Shown: positions 1-5,073 of the stretch, piece after piece
Numbering within the stretch: the first letter of the stretch is position 1
Layout: each line of letters starts with the position of its first letter
Assembly: GCA_964425485.1 (NCBI GenBank)
Contig: CAYRML010000067.1
Span: forward strand, 1-7,690
Source: CAYRML01 sp964425485
Lineage (GTDB): Bacteria; Bacillota; Dehalobacteriia; UBA4068
Length of the DNA: 7,690 nt
Reading direction: 5' to 3'
The notes under the pieces: generated by a model
Told to the model about the DNA's origin: nothing
The model's database searches: none
What the model saw: the letters and a program-made list of their open reading frames with translations, nothing else
Program-made: the position numbers and the translations under genes

Positions 1-753
1 TTTATCTACTTTATTTCTTATATAATAGTGCTTGATATTTGGGTCAGCGGTTTTTCTGGCTTCCATTTCAAATTGGTTGAGAGAAGAGATGAAAGCGGAA
101 AGCTTTGGGCAGCAATAATTTCTGGAATCGAAATCAGGATAACGTTTACCCAGCCTTTTCCCCACTTCTCCTAAAAACACCCAGCCGTCTTCATCAGAGC
201 TTTCCATAATGACGGTTTTGATGAATTCTATCAGCTCTTCTTTGGAAGTGGCTAGTCCTTCCGGAGTTGTCCCTTGGATAGCTGCCTTGGCTGCTTGTTG
301 ATGCGTGTGGGAAGGCACCGATGCCAAGACTTCAAGATATTTGAATTGCTCACAAGCCGATTTGAAAGGCGTTGGTGTCTTTTTTTCGCCCATGCCTATG
401 ACGAACATGCCGGCTTCTCTCAAGCGGGCCGCCAGCTTAGTAAAATCACTGTCGCTGGAAACAATGCAGAAGCCGTCTACATTCCCGGAATAGAGAATAT
501 CCATAGCATCAATTATAAGTGCGGAATCCGTGGCGTTTTTCCCGGTGGTATAGCTGTATTGCTGAATGGGGGTTATAGAATAATCAAGCAGGACGGCTTT
601 CCATGAGGATAAGGCGGGTTTTGTCCAATCGCCATAGATGCGTTTATATGTAGCTGTACCATAATTTGATATCTCATCAAAAATATGCTTGATATATTTT
701 TCTGATACATTATCAGCATCGATCAAAACAGCTATTTTTCTATCCATTTCCAT
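1..753 (-). CDS. NYN-domain (LabA/DUF88-like, PIN-fold) protein with probable C-terminal OST-HTH/LOTUS domain, 3' end outside window
   Basis: The minus-strand frame is open from ATG at 753 to position 1 with no stop, so the C-terminus lies beyond the left edge; 251 codons are visible. Residues 5-140 carry the NYN signature: a first strand ending in DADN (12-15), a central NATDSALIIDAMD (73-85) and SSDSDF (99-104). The acidic residues D12, D14, D76, D82, D101 and D103 are the expected metal-binding set of PIN/NYN nucleases. Residues about 170-250 (SKEELIEFIKTVI, then GEVGKRLGKRYPDF and FISSLNQFEM) resemble an OST-HTH/LOTUS RNA-binding domain, a common partner of bacterial NYN domains. Predicted role: cytoplasmic RNA binding or cleavage; the substrate is unknown. 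ATG 753 has GGAGG 8 nt upstream. ATG 768 in the same frame (AGAGG, 5 nt) is an alternative start. It lies just downstream of the flavodoxin gene and is probably co-transcribed with it. Confidence 0.85.
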   Translation of the reverse strand, partial: MEMDRKIAVLIDADNVSEKYIKHIFDEISNYGTATYKRIYGDWTKPALSSWKAVLLDYSITPIQQYSYTTGKNATDSALIIDAMDILYSGNVDGFCIVSSDSDFTKLAARLREAGMFVIGMGEKKTPTPFKSACEQFKYLEVLASVPSHTHQQAAKAAIQGTTPEGLATSKEELIEFIKTVIMESSDEDGWVFLGEVGKRLGKRYPDFDSRNYCCPKLSAFISSLNQFEMEARKTADPNIKHYYIRNKVDK

Positions 754-783
754 TTTTCTGTCCTCCATATTATCCTCTCGGTT

Positions 784-1320
784 TTATAAACGTTCGGCCA
801 GATTGGTGGCGCTTTTTTCAATACGTTGCAGATCCTGCTCGCTGGGCAAACCTCTGATATCACCCATTCGGCCCGTGGTGTTACACTCTGCAAATCCTAT
901 GAACTCGCTCAGCACATACCAGGTGTCGACAACGGTAAATCCTAAATGTTCAAAGAATTGCCCGCTATACAGACCGACGGGGATAGCTTCTCTTATGCCG
1001 GTATGAGGCCCGGAATAAGTGCAGAAAATCAAGGCGTATTTGCCCGGGACTTTCGGTGCATTGATAATAATCTTGCCCTCTTTTTTATAAGCGGAAAATT
1101 TATTCTTCATATATTCATCCGCAGGTTTAGGCAAATGCCAATTATAGGAAGGTGCGCCGAAACAAACAAGATCATAATCATAAAAATCAACATCTTCGGC
1201 TTCATCCACCTTCATGCTCTCAGCTGCAAATCCTCCGGCAAGCAGGCCCCGCCGAATGCTGTGCGCTACTTTTTCCGTATTACCTGTATTTGACCAATAA
1301 ATAATAATCGCTTTTTTCAT
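784..1320 (-). CDS. Flavodoxin-family protein
   Basis: This 178-residue cytoplasmic protein should bind FMN and act as an electron carrier or small flavoprotein. Residues 2-17 form a first beta strand (KKAIIIYW) followed by the phosphate-binding loop SNTGNT (10-15), typical of flavodoxins. APSYNW (56-61) and CTYSGPHT (100-107) sit where the two loops that sandwich the isoalloxazine ring occur. The length is slightly above that of short-chain flavodoxins (about 140-150) and fits the broad 'flavodoxin domain-containing' families found in anaerobes. ATG at 1320 has AAGGA six nucleotides upstream. The stop at 784 is 30 bp before the chosen ATG of the NYN gene (15 bp before the alternative start), so the two form an operon driven from the divergent region on the right. 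The redox partner cannot be read from the sequence. Confidence 0.88.
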   Translation of the reverse strand: MKKAIIIYWSNTGNTEKVAHSIRRGLLAGGFAAESMKVDEAEDVDFYDYDLVCFGAPSYNWHLPKPADEYMKNKFSAYKKEGKIIINAPKVPGKYALIFCTYSGPHTGIREAIPVGLYSGQFFEHLGFTVVDTWYVLSEFIGFAECNTTGRMGDIRGLPSEQDLQRIEKSATNLAERL

Positions 1321-1372
1321 TATATTCCTTATATTCCTTCTTTTCAGCCGCTCGTTCCTTTAGTATGTGTAG

Positions 1373-1381
1373 ATTATAACA
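1373..1381 (-). promoter_or_regulatory. Extended -10 promoter for the flavodoxin-NYN operon
   Basis: On the minus strand the sequence reads TGTTATAAT, a perfect extended -10 element (TGnTATAAT), about 52 nt upstream of the flavodoxin ATG. No good -35 hexamer lies 16-18 nt further upstream; the best is TATTTT-like. An extended -10 promoter can work without one. The call is motif-based only. Confidence 0.6.
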
Positions 1382-1404
1382 TAAAAATGATGTATAAAAT
1401 ATAC

Positions 1405-1427
1405 TATAGGCGAAAAGGATGCCTATA
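1405..1427. promoter_or_regulatory. Inverted repeat TATAGGC-N9-GCCTATA, candidate operator
   Basis: Two perfect 7-bp arms (1405-1411 and 1421-1427) are separated by nine bases in the spacer between the divergent genes. The repeat lies just upstream of where the -35 of the flavodoxin promoter would be, a position typical of an activator site, and that promoter lacks a recognisable -35. The regulator is unknown. A short arm length in AT-rich DNA means chance cannot be excluded. Confidence 0.4.
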
Positions 1428-1446
1428 TTTATTCAATAATAAAATG

Positions 1447-1468
1447 TTTATTGACATATGTCACTAAA
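1447..1468. promoter_or_regulatory. 22-bp near-perfect palindrome over the -35 box, candidate operator of the DUF134 gene
   Basis: The core TGACATATGTCA (1452-1463) is a perfect 12-bp palindrome. After one mismatched pair, the flanks TTTA (1447-1450) and TAAA (1465-1468) continue the symmetry, giving 20 of 22 symmetric bases. It completely covers the TTGACA -35 hexamer (1451-1456), so a bound dimeric repressor would block RNA polymerase. The half site TTGAC/GTCA is loosely CRP/FNR- or ArsR-like, but the family cannot be assigned. Autoregulation by the DUF134 protein is possible but not shown. Confidence 0.6.
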
Positions 1469-1478
1469 GCTATATAAT
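1451..1478 (+). promoter_or_regulatory. Consensus sigma-A promoter for the DUF134-DUF364 genes
   Basis: TTGACA (1451-1456) and TATAAT (1473-1478) both match the vegetative consensus exactly, with a 16-bp spacer. Transcription should begin near 1485, leaving a leader of about 30 nt before the DUF134 ATG. So strong a promoter with a palindrome on its -35 suggests control by repression. Confidence 0.8.
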
Positions 1479-1517
1479 TAAGTTTAAGAAGAACTTTTTT
1501 ATAGGGATGTGTTATTG

Positions 1518-1904
1518 ATGGTACGGCCGAGAAAATTGAGAAAAGTATGCTGTCTACCCAATAGTGATCGCTTTGGCCCGCTCAATGTCAAAATTGATCA
1601 AAGCGACTCAGTTTTAATGACAGTTGATGAATATGAAACCATACGTCTGATTGATTTGGAAGGTTTTTCTCAGGCGGATTGCGCCAATCAGATGAATATA
1701 GCGCGTACAACTGTCCAAAGTATGTATAATGATGCCAGGAAAAAGCTGGCCGAGGCCTTGGTGAATGGTAAAGTGCTTAAAATCAAGGGTGGGGTATACC
1801 AGCTTTGCGAAGGCCTTGAAGAGTCCTGCCCCTGCGGGGGTTGCCTTAGACATAGATTGATAAAAGGTTTTCAGGATAATGATAGGCAAACGGATGATAA
1901 GTAA
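1518..1904 (+). CDS. DUF134 family predicted DNA-binding protein (sigma-70 region 4-like HTH) with cysteine-rich tail
   Basis: The 128-residue product begins with the family hallmark VRPRKLRKVCCLP followed by RFGPL (2-22). Residues about 33-82 (LMTVDEYETIRLIDLEGFSQ through ARTTVQSMYNDARKKLAEAL) form a helix-turn-helix like sigma-70 region 4, so the protein probably binds DNA. Cysteines C11, C12 and C97 and the tail motif CPCGGC (C104, C106, C109) could hold a metal or Fe-S cluster. The function of the family is not established; members often sit near genes for metal-cofactor proteins. ATG 1518 is chosen because the family starts at M-x-RPRK and AGGGA (1503-1507) lies 10 nt upstream. The in-frame GTG at 1509 is only 1 nt from that site. 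The gene lies 89 bp before the DUF364 gene, with no terminator visible between them. Confidence 0.85.
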   Translation: MVRPRKLRKVCCLPNSDRFGPLNVKIDQSDSVLMTVDEYETIRLIDLEGFSQADCANQMNIARTTVQSMYNDARKKLAEALVNGKVLKIKGGVYQLCEGLEESCPCGGCLRHRLIKGFQDNDRQTDDK

Positions 1905-1993
1905 TTTCTGCAAAGTGGCGGATATTTTAGGAAAACAAGTTTCACCGTATAAATTTTCTGATTATATTATGATCTTGAAGGGCGGCAATAATT

Positions 1994-2746
1994 ATGATAA
2001 TTGATAATATTTTTGAGTTAGGGAAGCAAGAATTAGCAGGTCAAAAAATCAAAGATGTTATAATTGGCCTCTCGATTATAGCTGTGCAATTAGAGAATGG
2101 GGCAATAGGCAGTTCTTATGTCTTACGTGAGGAATTGGCCGGCGGCTGCTCCCTTTTCCCCAAAGGGCTGGAAATGCTTTCTATGGATGCTGTGGAGATG
2201 GCCAATTGGGCTGTTACAGATAAAAATGTTATAAAAAGAGCTTTGGGTATTGCGGCCTTAAATGCCGGGGCTGGTGCTCATTTGGATAAAACCGGTAATA
2301 AGAAGGAATTTGATTATATGTCTGAAGTCAAAGAGACTGATATTGTTGGCATGATAGGTCATCTGGGTCCGATAATTCGTTCTTTGTATGGAAAAACAAA
2401 AGATTTTATTATTTTCGATAAAGGTAAAGAAGGAAATGATATTTGCGCGGATGAAATGCAAAAACAAAAATTACCAACTTGTGATATTATTTTTGTTTCC
2501 GGCACCACTTTTATCAACAATACTATCGACGAAGTTTTATCAAGGTGCATTCATGCCAGAGAAATCATATTGATAGGCTCAAGTACGCTTTTATACCCGG
2601 CAGCCTACAAAGATTCAAAAATCACCATAATCGCCGGCTCTTTATGGGATAAAAGCAAAAAGGAAGAAATTTTTAAGAGTATATCTTTGGCTGGTGGCAT
2701 CCATAATTTATCACCGTATATGGAGAAAATTGCCATAAGAGTTTGA
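1994..2746 (+). CDS. DUF4213-DUF364 domain protein, putative heavy-metal chelation family
   Basis: This 250-residue protein has two parts. Residues about 5-85 match the DUF4213 (enolase N-terminal-like) region, with AVQLENGAIGSSYVLREE and later ANWAVTDKNVIKRALGIAALNA. Residues about 105-245 match DUF364 (Rossmann-like), with the glycine motif VGMIGHLGP (118-126), the long strand-loop DIIFVSGTTFINNT (164-177), then LIGSSTLLYP (193-202) and IAGSLW (213-218). The family was proposed from a Desulfitobacterium structure to bind or chelate heavy metals between the two domains; no reaction is established. ATG 1994 follows AAGGGCGG (1978-1985) at about 8 nt, a good ribosome binding site. No signal peptide or membrane segment is visible, so it is cytoplasmic. 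It follows the DUF134 regulator and is probably read from the same promoter. Confidence 0.85.
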   Translation: MIIDNIFELGKQELAGQKIKDVIIGLSIIAVQLENGAIGSSYVLREELAGGCSLFPKGLEMLSMDAVEMANWAVTDKNVIKRALGIAALNAGAGAHLDKTGNKKEFDYMSEVKETDIVGMIGHLGPIIRSLYGKTKDFIIFDKGKEGNDICADEMQKQKLPTCDIIFVSGTTFINNTIDEVLSRCIHAREIILIGSSTLLYPAAYKDSKITIIAGSLWDKSKKEEIFKSISLAGGIHNLSPYMEKIAIRV

Positions 2747-2928
2747 TAATTACGCCCCAGAGGGAGCCGAGGATGATTTATAGGCCAAGAATTATCATAT
2801 AAAATGATATAAAAATTTAAACATAGAAATGGTATTATATGTATAAAGATCTTTAATTCATGGATAATGCTATTCTTTATGCTGTTTCTACCAGCCCCAG
2901 AAGGGGGTAGCTGAAAAAATAGGTCCCG
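2747..2928. other. AT-rich spacer after the DUF364 gene, no gene seen
   Basis: I see no coding frame with recognisable content here. Three things can be noted: a GC-richer patch at 2752-2775 faintly resembling the arms of the inverted repeat at 4780-5000; a short inverted repeat TATCAT-N5-ATGATA at 2793-2809; and an imperfect bulged hairpin (CTACC..CCC / GGGGGTAG, about 2888-2909) without a T-run, so not a clear terminator. The lost 5' half of the peroxiredoxin pseudogene may once have occupied part of it. Confidence 0.5.
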
Positions 2929-3194
2929 TCTTGGGTTATTGAGAATTTTGGCATAAAAAATGATGGTCATGCCGGTGATTGGCAGCGTCAGATTACATGC
3001 CTTAACTGGGAGAGCCTTGAGAAGGTTAAAAAGCCGATAGCGATGGAGAAGCAACGCCAGCTGATTGGCGCCCAGGTGATGATTGTATTGTGCCGACGGC
3101 AGGCTCTTGCGTACTGCCAAAGACGAGTATGGAACAACAGTATGATGATACTTATTGTTTGGATTGGTTTATGTGTTTCCGGAGAGAAAAATAG
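2929..3194 (+). pseudogene. Decayed peroxiredoxin (AhpC/Prx6-like), C-terminal remnant with frameshifts and deletions
   Basis: Fragments in all three plus frames line up in order with a typical peroxiredoxin. Frame A, about 2932-2964, reads WVIENFGIK. A shift then gives MPVIGS (expected PVIAD). About 45 residues are missing before RL..LTGR..LRRLK (near 2988-3029, compare the usual YPLTTGRNIDEILRALK). After a shift in an A-run, 3030-3191 is open and reads KADSDGEATPADWRPGDD, then IVPTAGSC and DDTYCLDWFMCF before TAG at 3192-3194. The ATPADWRPGDD and YCLDWFMCF motifs are characteristic of the C-terminal dimerisation domain. Inside that stretch, a -1 frame gives AKDE where homologues have AKER/AKDR, so two small indels compensate each other. 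Stops TGA/TAA break the frame just upstream (3018-3029). The N-terminal half with the peroxidatic cysteine is not found. The remnant ends 23 bp before the ferritin-like gene, suggesting a former operon. Confidence 0.78.
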
Positions 3195-3217
3195 TATTTT
3201 TAAGGGAGGGATCATTT

Positions 3218-3526
3218 ATGCCTGATTTTGGTAATGCTTTTTCTGGGTTGGCAAATGATAGAAAGTTAACCGATCAAGAATTGATCAGAGCCATTAGATT
3301 TATGATTGCTGCCGAATATGAGGCCGTCCAATTATATATGCAGCTGGCCGAATCGACCGATAATAAATTGGTAATCGAAGTTTTGACCGATATTGCAGAT
3401 GAGGAACGTGTTCATGCCGGAGAGTTTTTAAGACTTTTGATGGAGCTTGATCCCGAAGAAAAGAATTTTTACATGGATGGTTATAAAGAAGTTGAGGAGG
3501 AAATTGCTAAATTAAAGTTAACTTAA
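3218..3526 (+). CDS. Ferritin-like protein of the encapsulated-ferritin (EncFtn) type
   Basis: This 102-residue protein has two long helices forming half a ferritin bundle, with residues placed as in the EncFtn ferroxidase. E33 and Y40 lie in AAEYEAVQLYMQLAEST, and E63 with H66 form the ExxH motif in DIADEERVHAGEFLRLL. The phrase FLRLLMELDPEE (70-81) is also typical of this group and of the N-terminal domain of the Pyrococcus encapsulin. By family knowledge, such proteins form dimers with a shared di-iron site, oxidise Fe(II) and deliver iron to an encapsulin shell. ATG 3218 is chosen over upstream in-frame starts because AAGGGAGGG (3202-3210) sits 7 nt before it and the family begins here. 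No encapsulin gene flanks it, and the tail (EIAKLKLT) shows no clear cargo-loading peptide. A free rubrerythrin-like role remains possible. No promoter of its own is obvious. It ends 10 bp before a strong terminator. Confidence 0.85.
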   Translation: MPDFGNAFSGLANDRKLTDQELIRAIRFMIAAEYEAVQLYMQLAESTDNKLVIEVLTDIADEERVHAGEFLRLLMELDPEEKNFYMDGYKEVEEEIAKLKLT

Positions 3527-3536
3527 AATATTTTAC

Positions 3537-3571
3537 AAAAACAGCGGCCACGAATGATGGCCGCTGTTTTT
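3537..3571. terminator. Bidirectional intrinsic terminator
   Basis: A perfect 14-bp stem (3537-3550 with 3558-3571, core ACAGCGGCCA / TGGCCGCTGT) closes a 7-nt loop (CGAATGA). An A-run precedes it and a T-run follows it, so it can end transcription from both sides. It lies between the convergent ferritin-like gene (stop at 3526) and the DapB-like gene (stop at 3609, minus strand). Confidence 0.93.
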
Positions 3572-3608
3572 GTTTGATAGGATTGAATGTGTATGCGAAA
3601 GATTTTCT

Positions 3609-4643
3609 TTATTCGATATATTCCGCAAAAGGTTTAGTATAGTAAATGGGTTTGGGCATATCCGCGACGGTTTTGAAACCGTAATTAATATTGTTCAAAA
3701 CATCGGGAATGCGGTTGATGGCGATAATGCTGGTGGTGACTTCGCCACGCATATTAGAGGTGATCATATCAAGATTTGGTTCGCCCTCAATTTGCCATTT
3801 GTTGATAGGCATTTCTCCTTCTTCGGTTATCTTCATATACCAGTCGCCGGAAATCAGGATGCCTTCAGCCGTCTCAAGCTCTACATAATCGTTCATGCCT
3901 ATGATGTCACCTTTATGTAGATGGAGGTCCAGGCAGTCAAGATAGACATCGCCTTTGGCAATAACCGGTTTACGGATGGGGGTCTCTTTGGTAACGGTAA
4001 GATGCAGTTCATGCGCTATACAGTACAAAACTTCGGTATAGGCCATTGCTCGTAGGTTTTTCTCTTCAGCCATAGCAGCATTGAAGTCTTCCATTGACCA
4101 TCCAGCATAAGATTCGTTGGCGACTTCCGGGCCGAATTCTTCTAAAGGACAGAAATTTGTGCCTCGTATGGCTTTTATATTATGAGAGCTGCTGGCAAGA
4201 ATAACGGCCATATTGGACCAATGAACATCCTGAATACCGGTGGCCAGAAGGGTTACGCCATTAGCTTTAGTGATAGAGTCAACTTCATCAGCCATTTCCG
4301 GATATGTCCTCCAAGGCCAATACCAGTCTTCAGATATGGTGATGGCATTGATCTTATTTTCCGCAAAAATCTTCATATAGGGATAGACATCGGGCACAGA
4401 GGTCTGTGTGGTAATAATTGCAATATCTGTATCGGGATTTTTACGGATTACAGCCTCAATATCGTCTTCGATGATTATGCCGATAGGGCCGATGCCGGCC
4501 TTTTCTCCCGCATCCATACCTATGATTTTTGGATCATTATCCATAGCGCCGACTATATCTACCCCGTGATCACGCATGTATCCAATACCGATAGAACCCA
4601 TTGCCCCGATGCCGACGGCTATAGCCTTGATTTTTTTATTCAT
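3609..4643 (-). CDS. DapB-like NAD(P)-dependent oxidoreductase, 2,4-diaminopentanoate dehydrogenase-related
   Basis: The 344-residue cytoplasmic protein starts with a Rossmann fold: AVGIGAMGS with G11-x-G13-xx-G16, then an acidic strand end (IVGAMDND, 30-37) that suggests NAD(H) or dual cofactor use. The family-typical ISEDWYWPW (103-111) resembles the SEE..YPW segment of 2,4-diaminopentanoate dehydrogenase (ornithine fermentation). The C-terminal RGEVTTSIIAINRIPDVL with GFKTVADMPKP (299-332) matches the end of that family, and the length agrees. The loop that is usually TG-NPGF in DapB relatives reads TGIQDVHW (135-142), so the substrate probably differs. ATG 4643 has AGGAGG (4651-4656) 7 nt upstream. 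Two MFS transporter genes lie upstream on the same strand, 430 bp away, suggesting import of the substrate. The exact substrate cannot be determined; an amino acid or amine is the best guess. Confidence 0.75.
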   Translation of the reverse strand: MNKKIKAIAVGIGAMGSIGIGYMRDHGVDIVGAMDNDPKIIGMDAGEKAGIGPIGIIIEDDIEAVIRKNPDTDIAIITTQTSVPDVYPYMKIFAENKINAITISEDWYWPWRTYPEMADEVDSITKANGVTLLATGIQDVHWSNMAVILASSSHNIKAIRGTNFCPLEEFGPEVANESYAGWSMEDFNAAMAEEKNLRAMAYTEVLYCIAHELHLTVTKETPIRKPVIAKGDVYLDCLDLHLHKGDIIGMNDYVELETAEGILISGDWYMKITEEGEMPINKWQIEGEPNLDMITSNMRGEVTTSIIAINRIPDVLNNINYGFKTVADMPKPIYYTKPFAEYIE

Positions 4644-4747
4644 GATAAAGCCTCCTAAATTATTATTCTTAGCCCCTAGAGCTGGGAAAAACTCTGGAGA
4701 TCGCTTTTAGATATGTTAGTCACGGTAATATCGAAAAGTTTGATCTT

Positions 4748-4775
4748 AAAATATGATAAATAATTATCATATTTT
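4748..4775. promoter_or_regulatory. AT-rich palindrome, Fur-like candidate operator upstream of the DapB-like gene
   Basis: Arms of 12 bp (4748-4759 and 4764-4775) pair perfectly around four bases. The centre TGATAAATAATTATCA resembles the 7-1-7 Fur/PerR box (TGATAAT-N-ATTATCA) but is one base longer between the half sites. It lies about 105 nt upstream of the DapB-like ATG and includes -10-like hexamers on the minus strand (TATGAT, GATAAT). It may be an operator at that gene's promoter. The regulator assignment is weak. Confidence 0.4.
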
Positions 4776-5004
4776 GATTATGCGCCCAGAAAAGAGCCCG
4801 GATCAAGGGAGGTAGTGATATTTAACATGCTTCAGCCAAGTTAGAAAGGTAAAAATTATGGGATTTAGAGGTTTGTACAATTTTATATGATCCATGGAAA
4901 AGATCAATTATTTTAAAATTTGATGGTGTGCATTTTTGAAGAATTTATGGCTTTTCGGGCATAGGTACAATCCAACGGCCGGGCTCTTCTCTGGGTGCAT
5001 ATCA
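4775..5004. repeat. Long nested inverted repeat of about 230 bp in the spacer between the transporter and oxidoreductase genes
   Basis: The arms 4780-4801 (ATGCGCCCAGAAAAGAG and CCCGG) and 4979-5000 are reverse complements at 20 of 22 positions. After a one-base bulge, TGAT (4775-4778) pairs with ATCA (5001-5004). Inside, further pairs nest in the same order: ATGC 4827-4830 with GCAT 4959-4962, AGCC 4834-4837 with GGCT 4949-4952, and an AT-rich inner hairpin around 4879-4920 centred on TGATC-N9-GATCA. No coding frame is recognisable. It could be a MITE-like non-autonomous element or a structured RNA in the leader of the DapB-like gene. I could not identify a known riboswitch, and no convincing target-site duplication is visible. 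Confidence 0.6.
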
Positions 5005-5022
5005 TACATGTGCATATTATCC

Positions 5023-5056
5023 ATGTGGCGCAGAACATCCCCGTTCTGCGCCACAT
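5023..5056 (-). other. GC-rich hairpin after the second MFS gene
   Basis: A perfect 14-bp stem (5023-5036 with 5043-5056, ATGTGGCGCAGAAC / GTTCTGCGCCACAT) closes a 6-nt loop, 17 bp beyond the stop at 5074. On the minus strand it is followed by GGATAATATG rather than a T-run, so it is not a classical intrinsic terminator. It may be an mRNA 3'-end stabiliser or a weak terminator. Confidence 0.7.
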
Positions 5057-5073
5057 AGTTTATTCATAAAATT

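Noticed and set aside
1509..1517. GTG start at 1509 for the DUF134 gene, adding MLL to the N-terminus
   Set aside because: The AGGGA site lies 1 nt away, too close, and the family begins at M-x-RPRK, which fits ATG 1518.
1879..2004. A 41-codon plus-strand frame bridging the DUF134 and DUF364 genes (product starts MIGKRMISNF)
   Set aside because: It overlaps both genes, its only SD-like AGG is 3 nt from the ATG, and the product resembles nothing known. It could reflect translational coupling but cannot be supported.
2888..2909. Hairpin CTACC..CCC / GGGGGTAG as a terminator of the DUF364 gene
   Set aside because: The stem is bulged, lies about 140 bp after the stop, and has no T-run on either strand.
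2605..3120. A 171-codon open frame on the minus strand across the spacer and the end of the DUF364 gene
   Set aside because: It overlaps the well-supported DUF364 gene and runs antisense to peroxiredoxin motifs; the product resembles no family and no good ribosome binding site precedes it.
2950..3190. Structured RNA or riboswitch upstream of the ferritin-like gene
   Set aside because: The GC-richer sequence first looked like an RNA, but it is explained by decayed peroxiredoxin coding sequence, and no known riboswitch core was found.
3155..3217. Upstream in-frame start at 3155 for the ferritin-like gene
   Set aside because: That region is the tail of the peroxiredoxin remnant in another frame, and the strong AAGGGAGGG site points to ATG 3218.
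4182..4658. Long open frames on the plus strand opposite the oxidoreductase, and similar ones opposite the other minus-strand genes
   Set aside because: They are antisense to genes with clear family motifs and ribosome binding sites, and their products show no recognisable domains.
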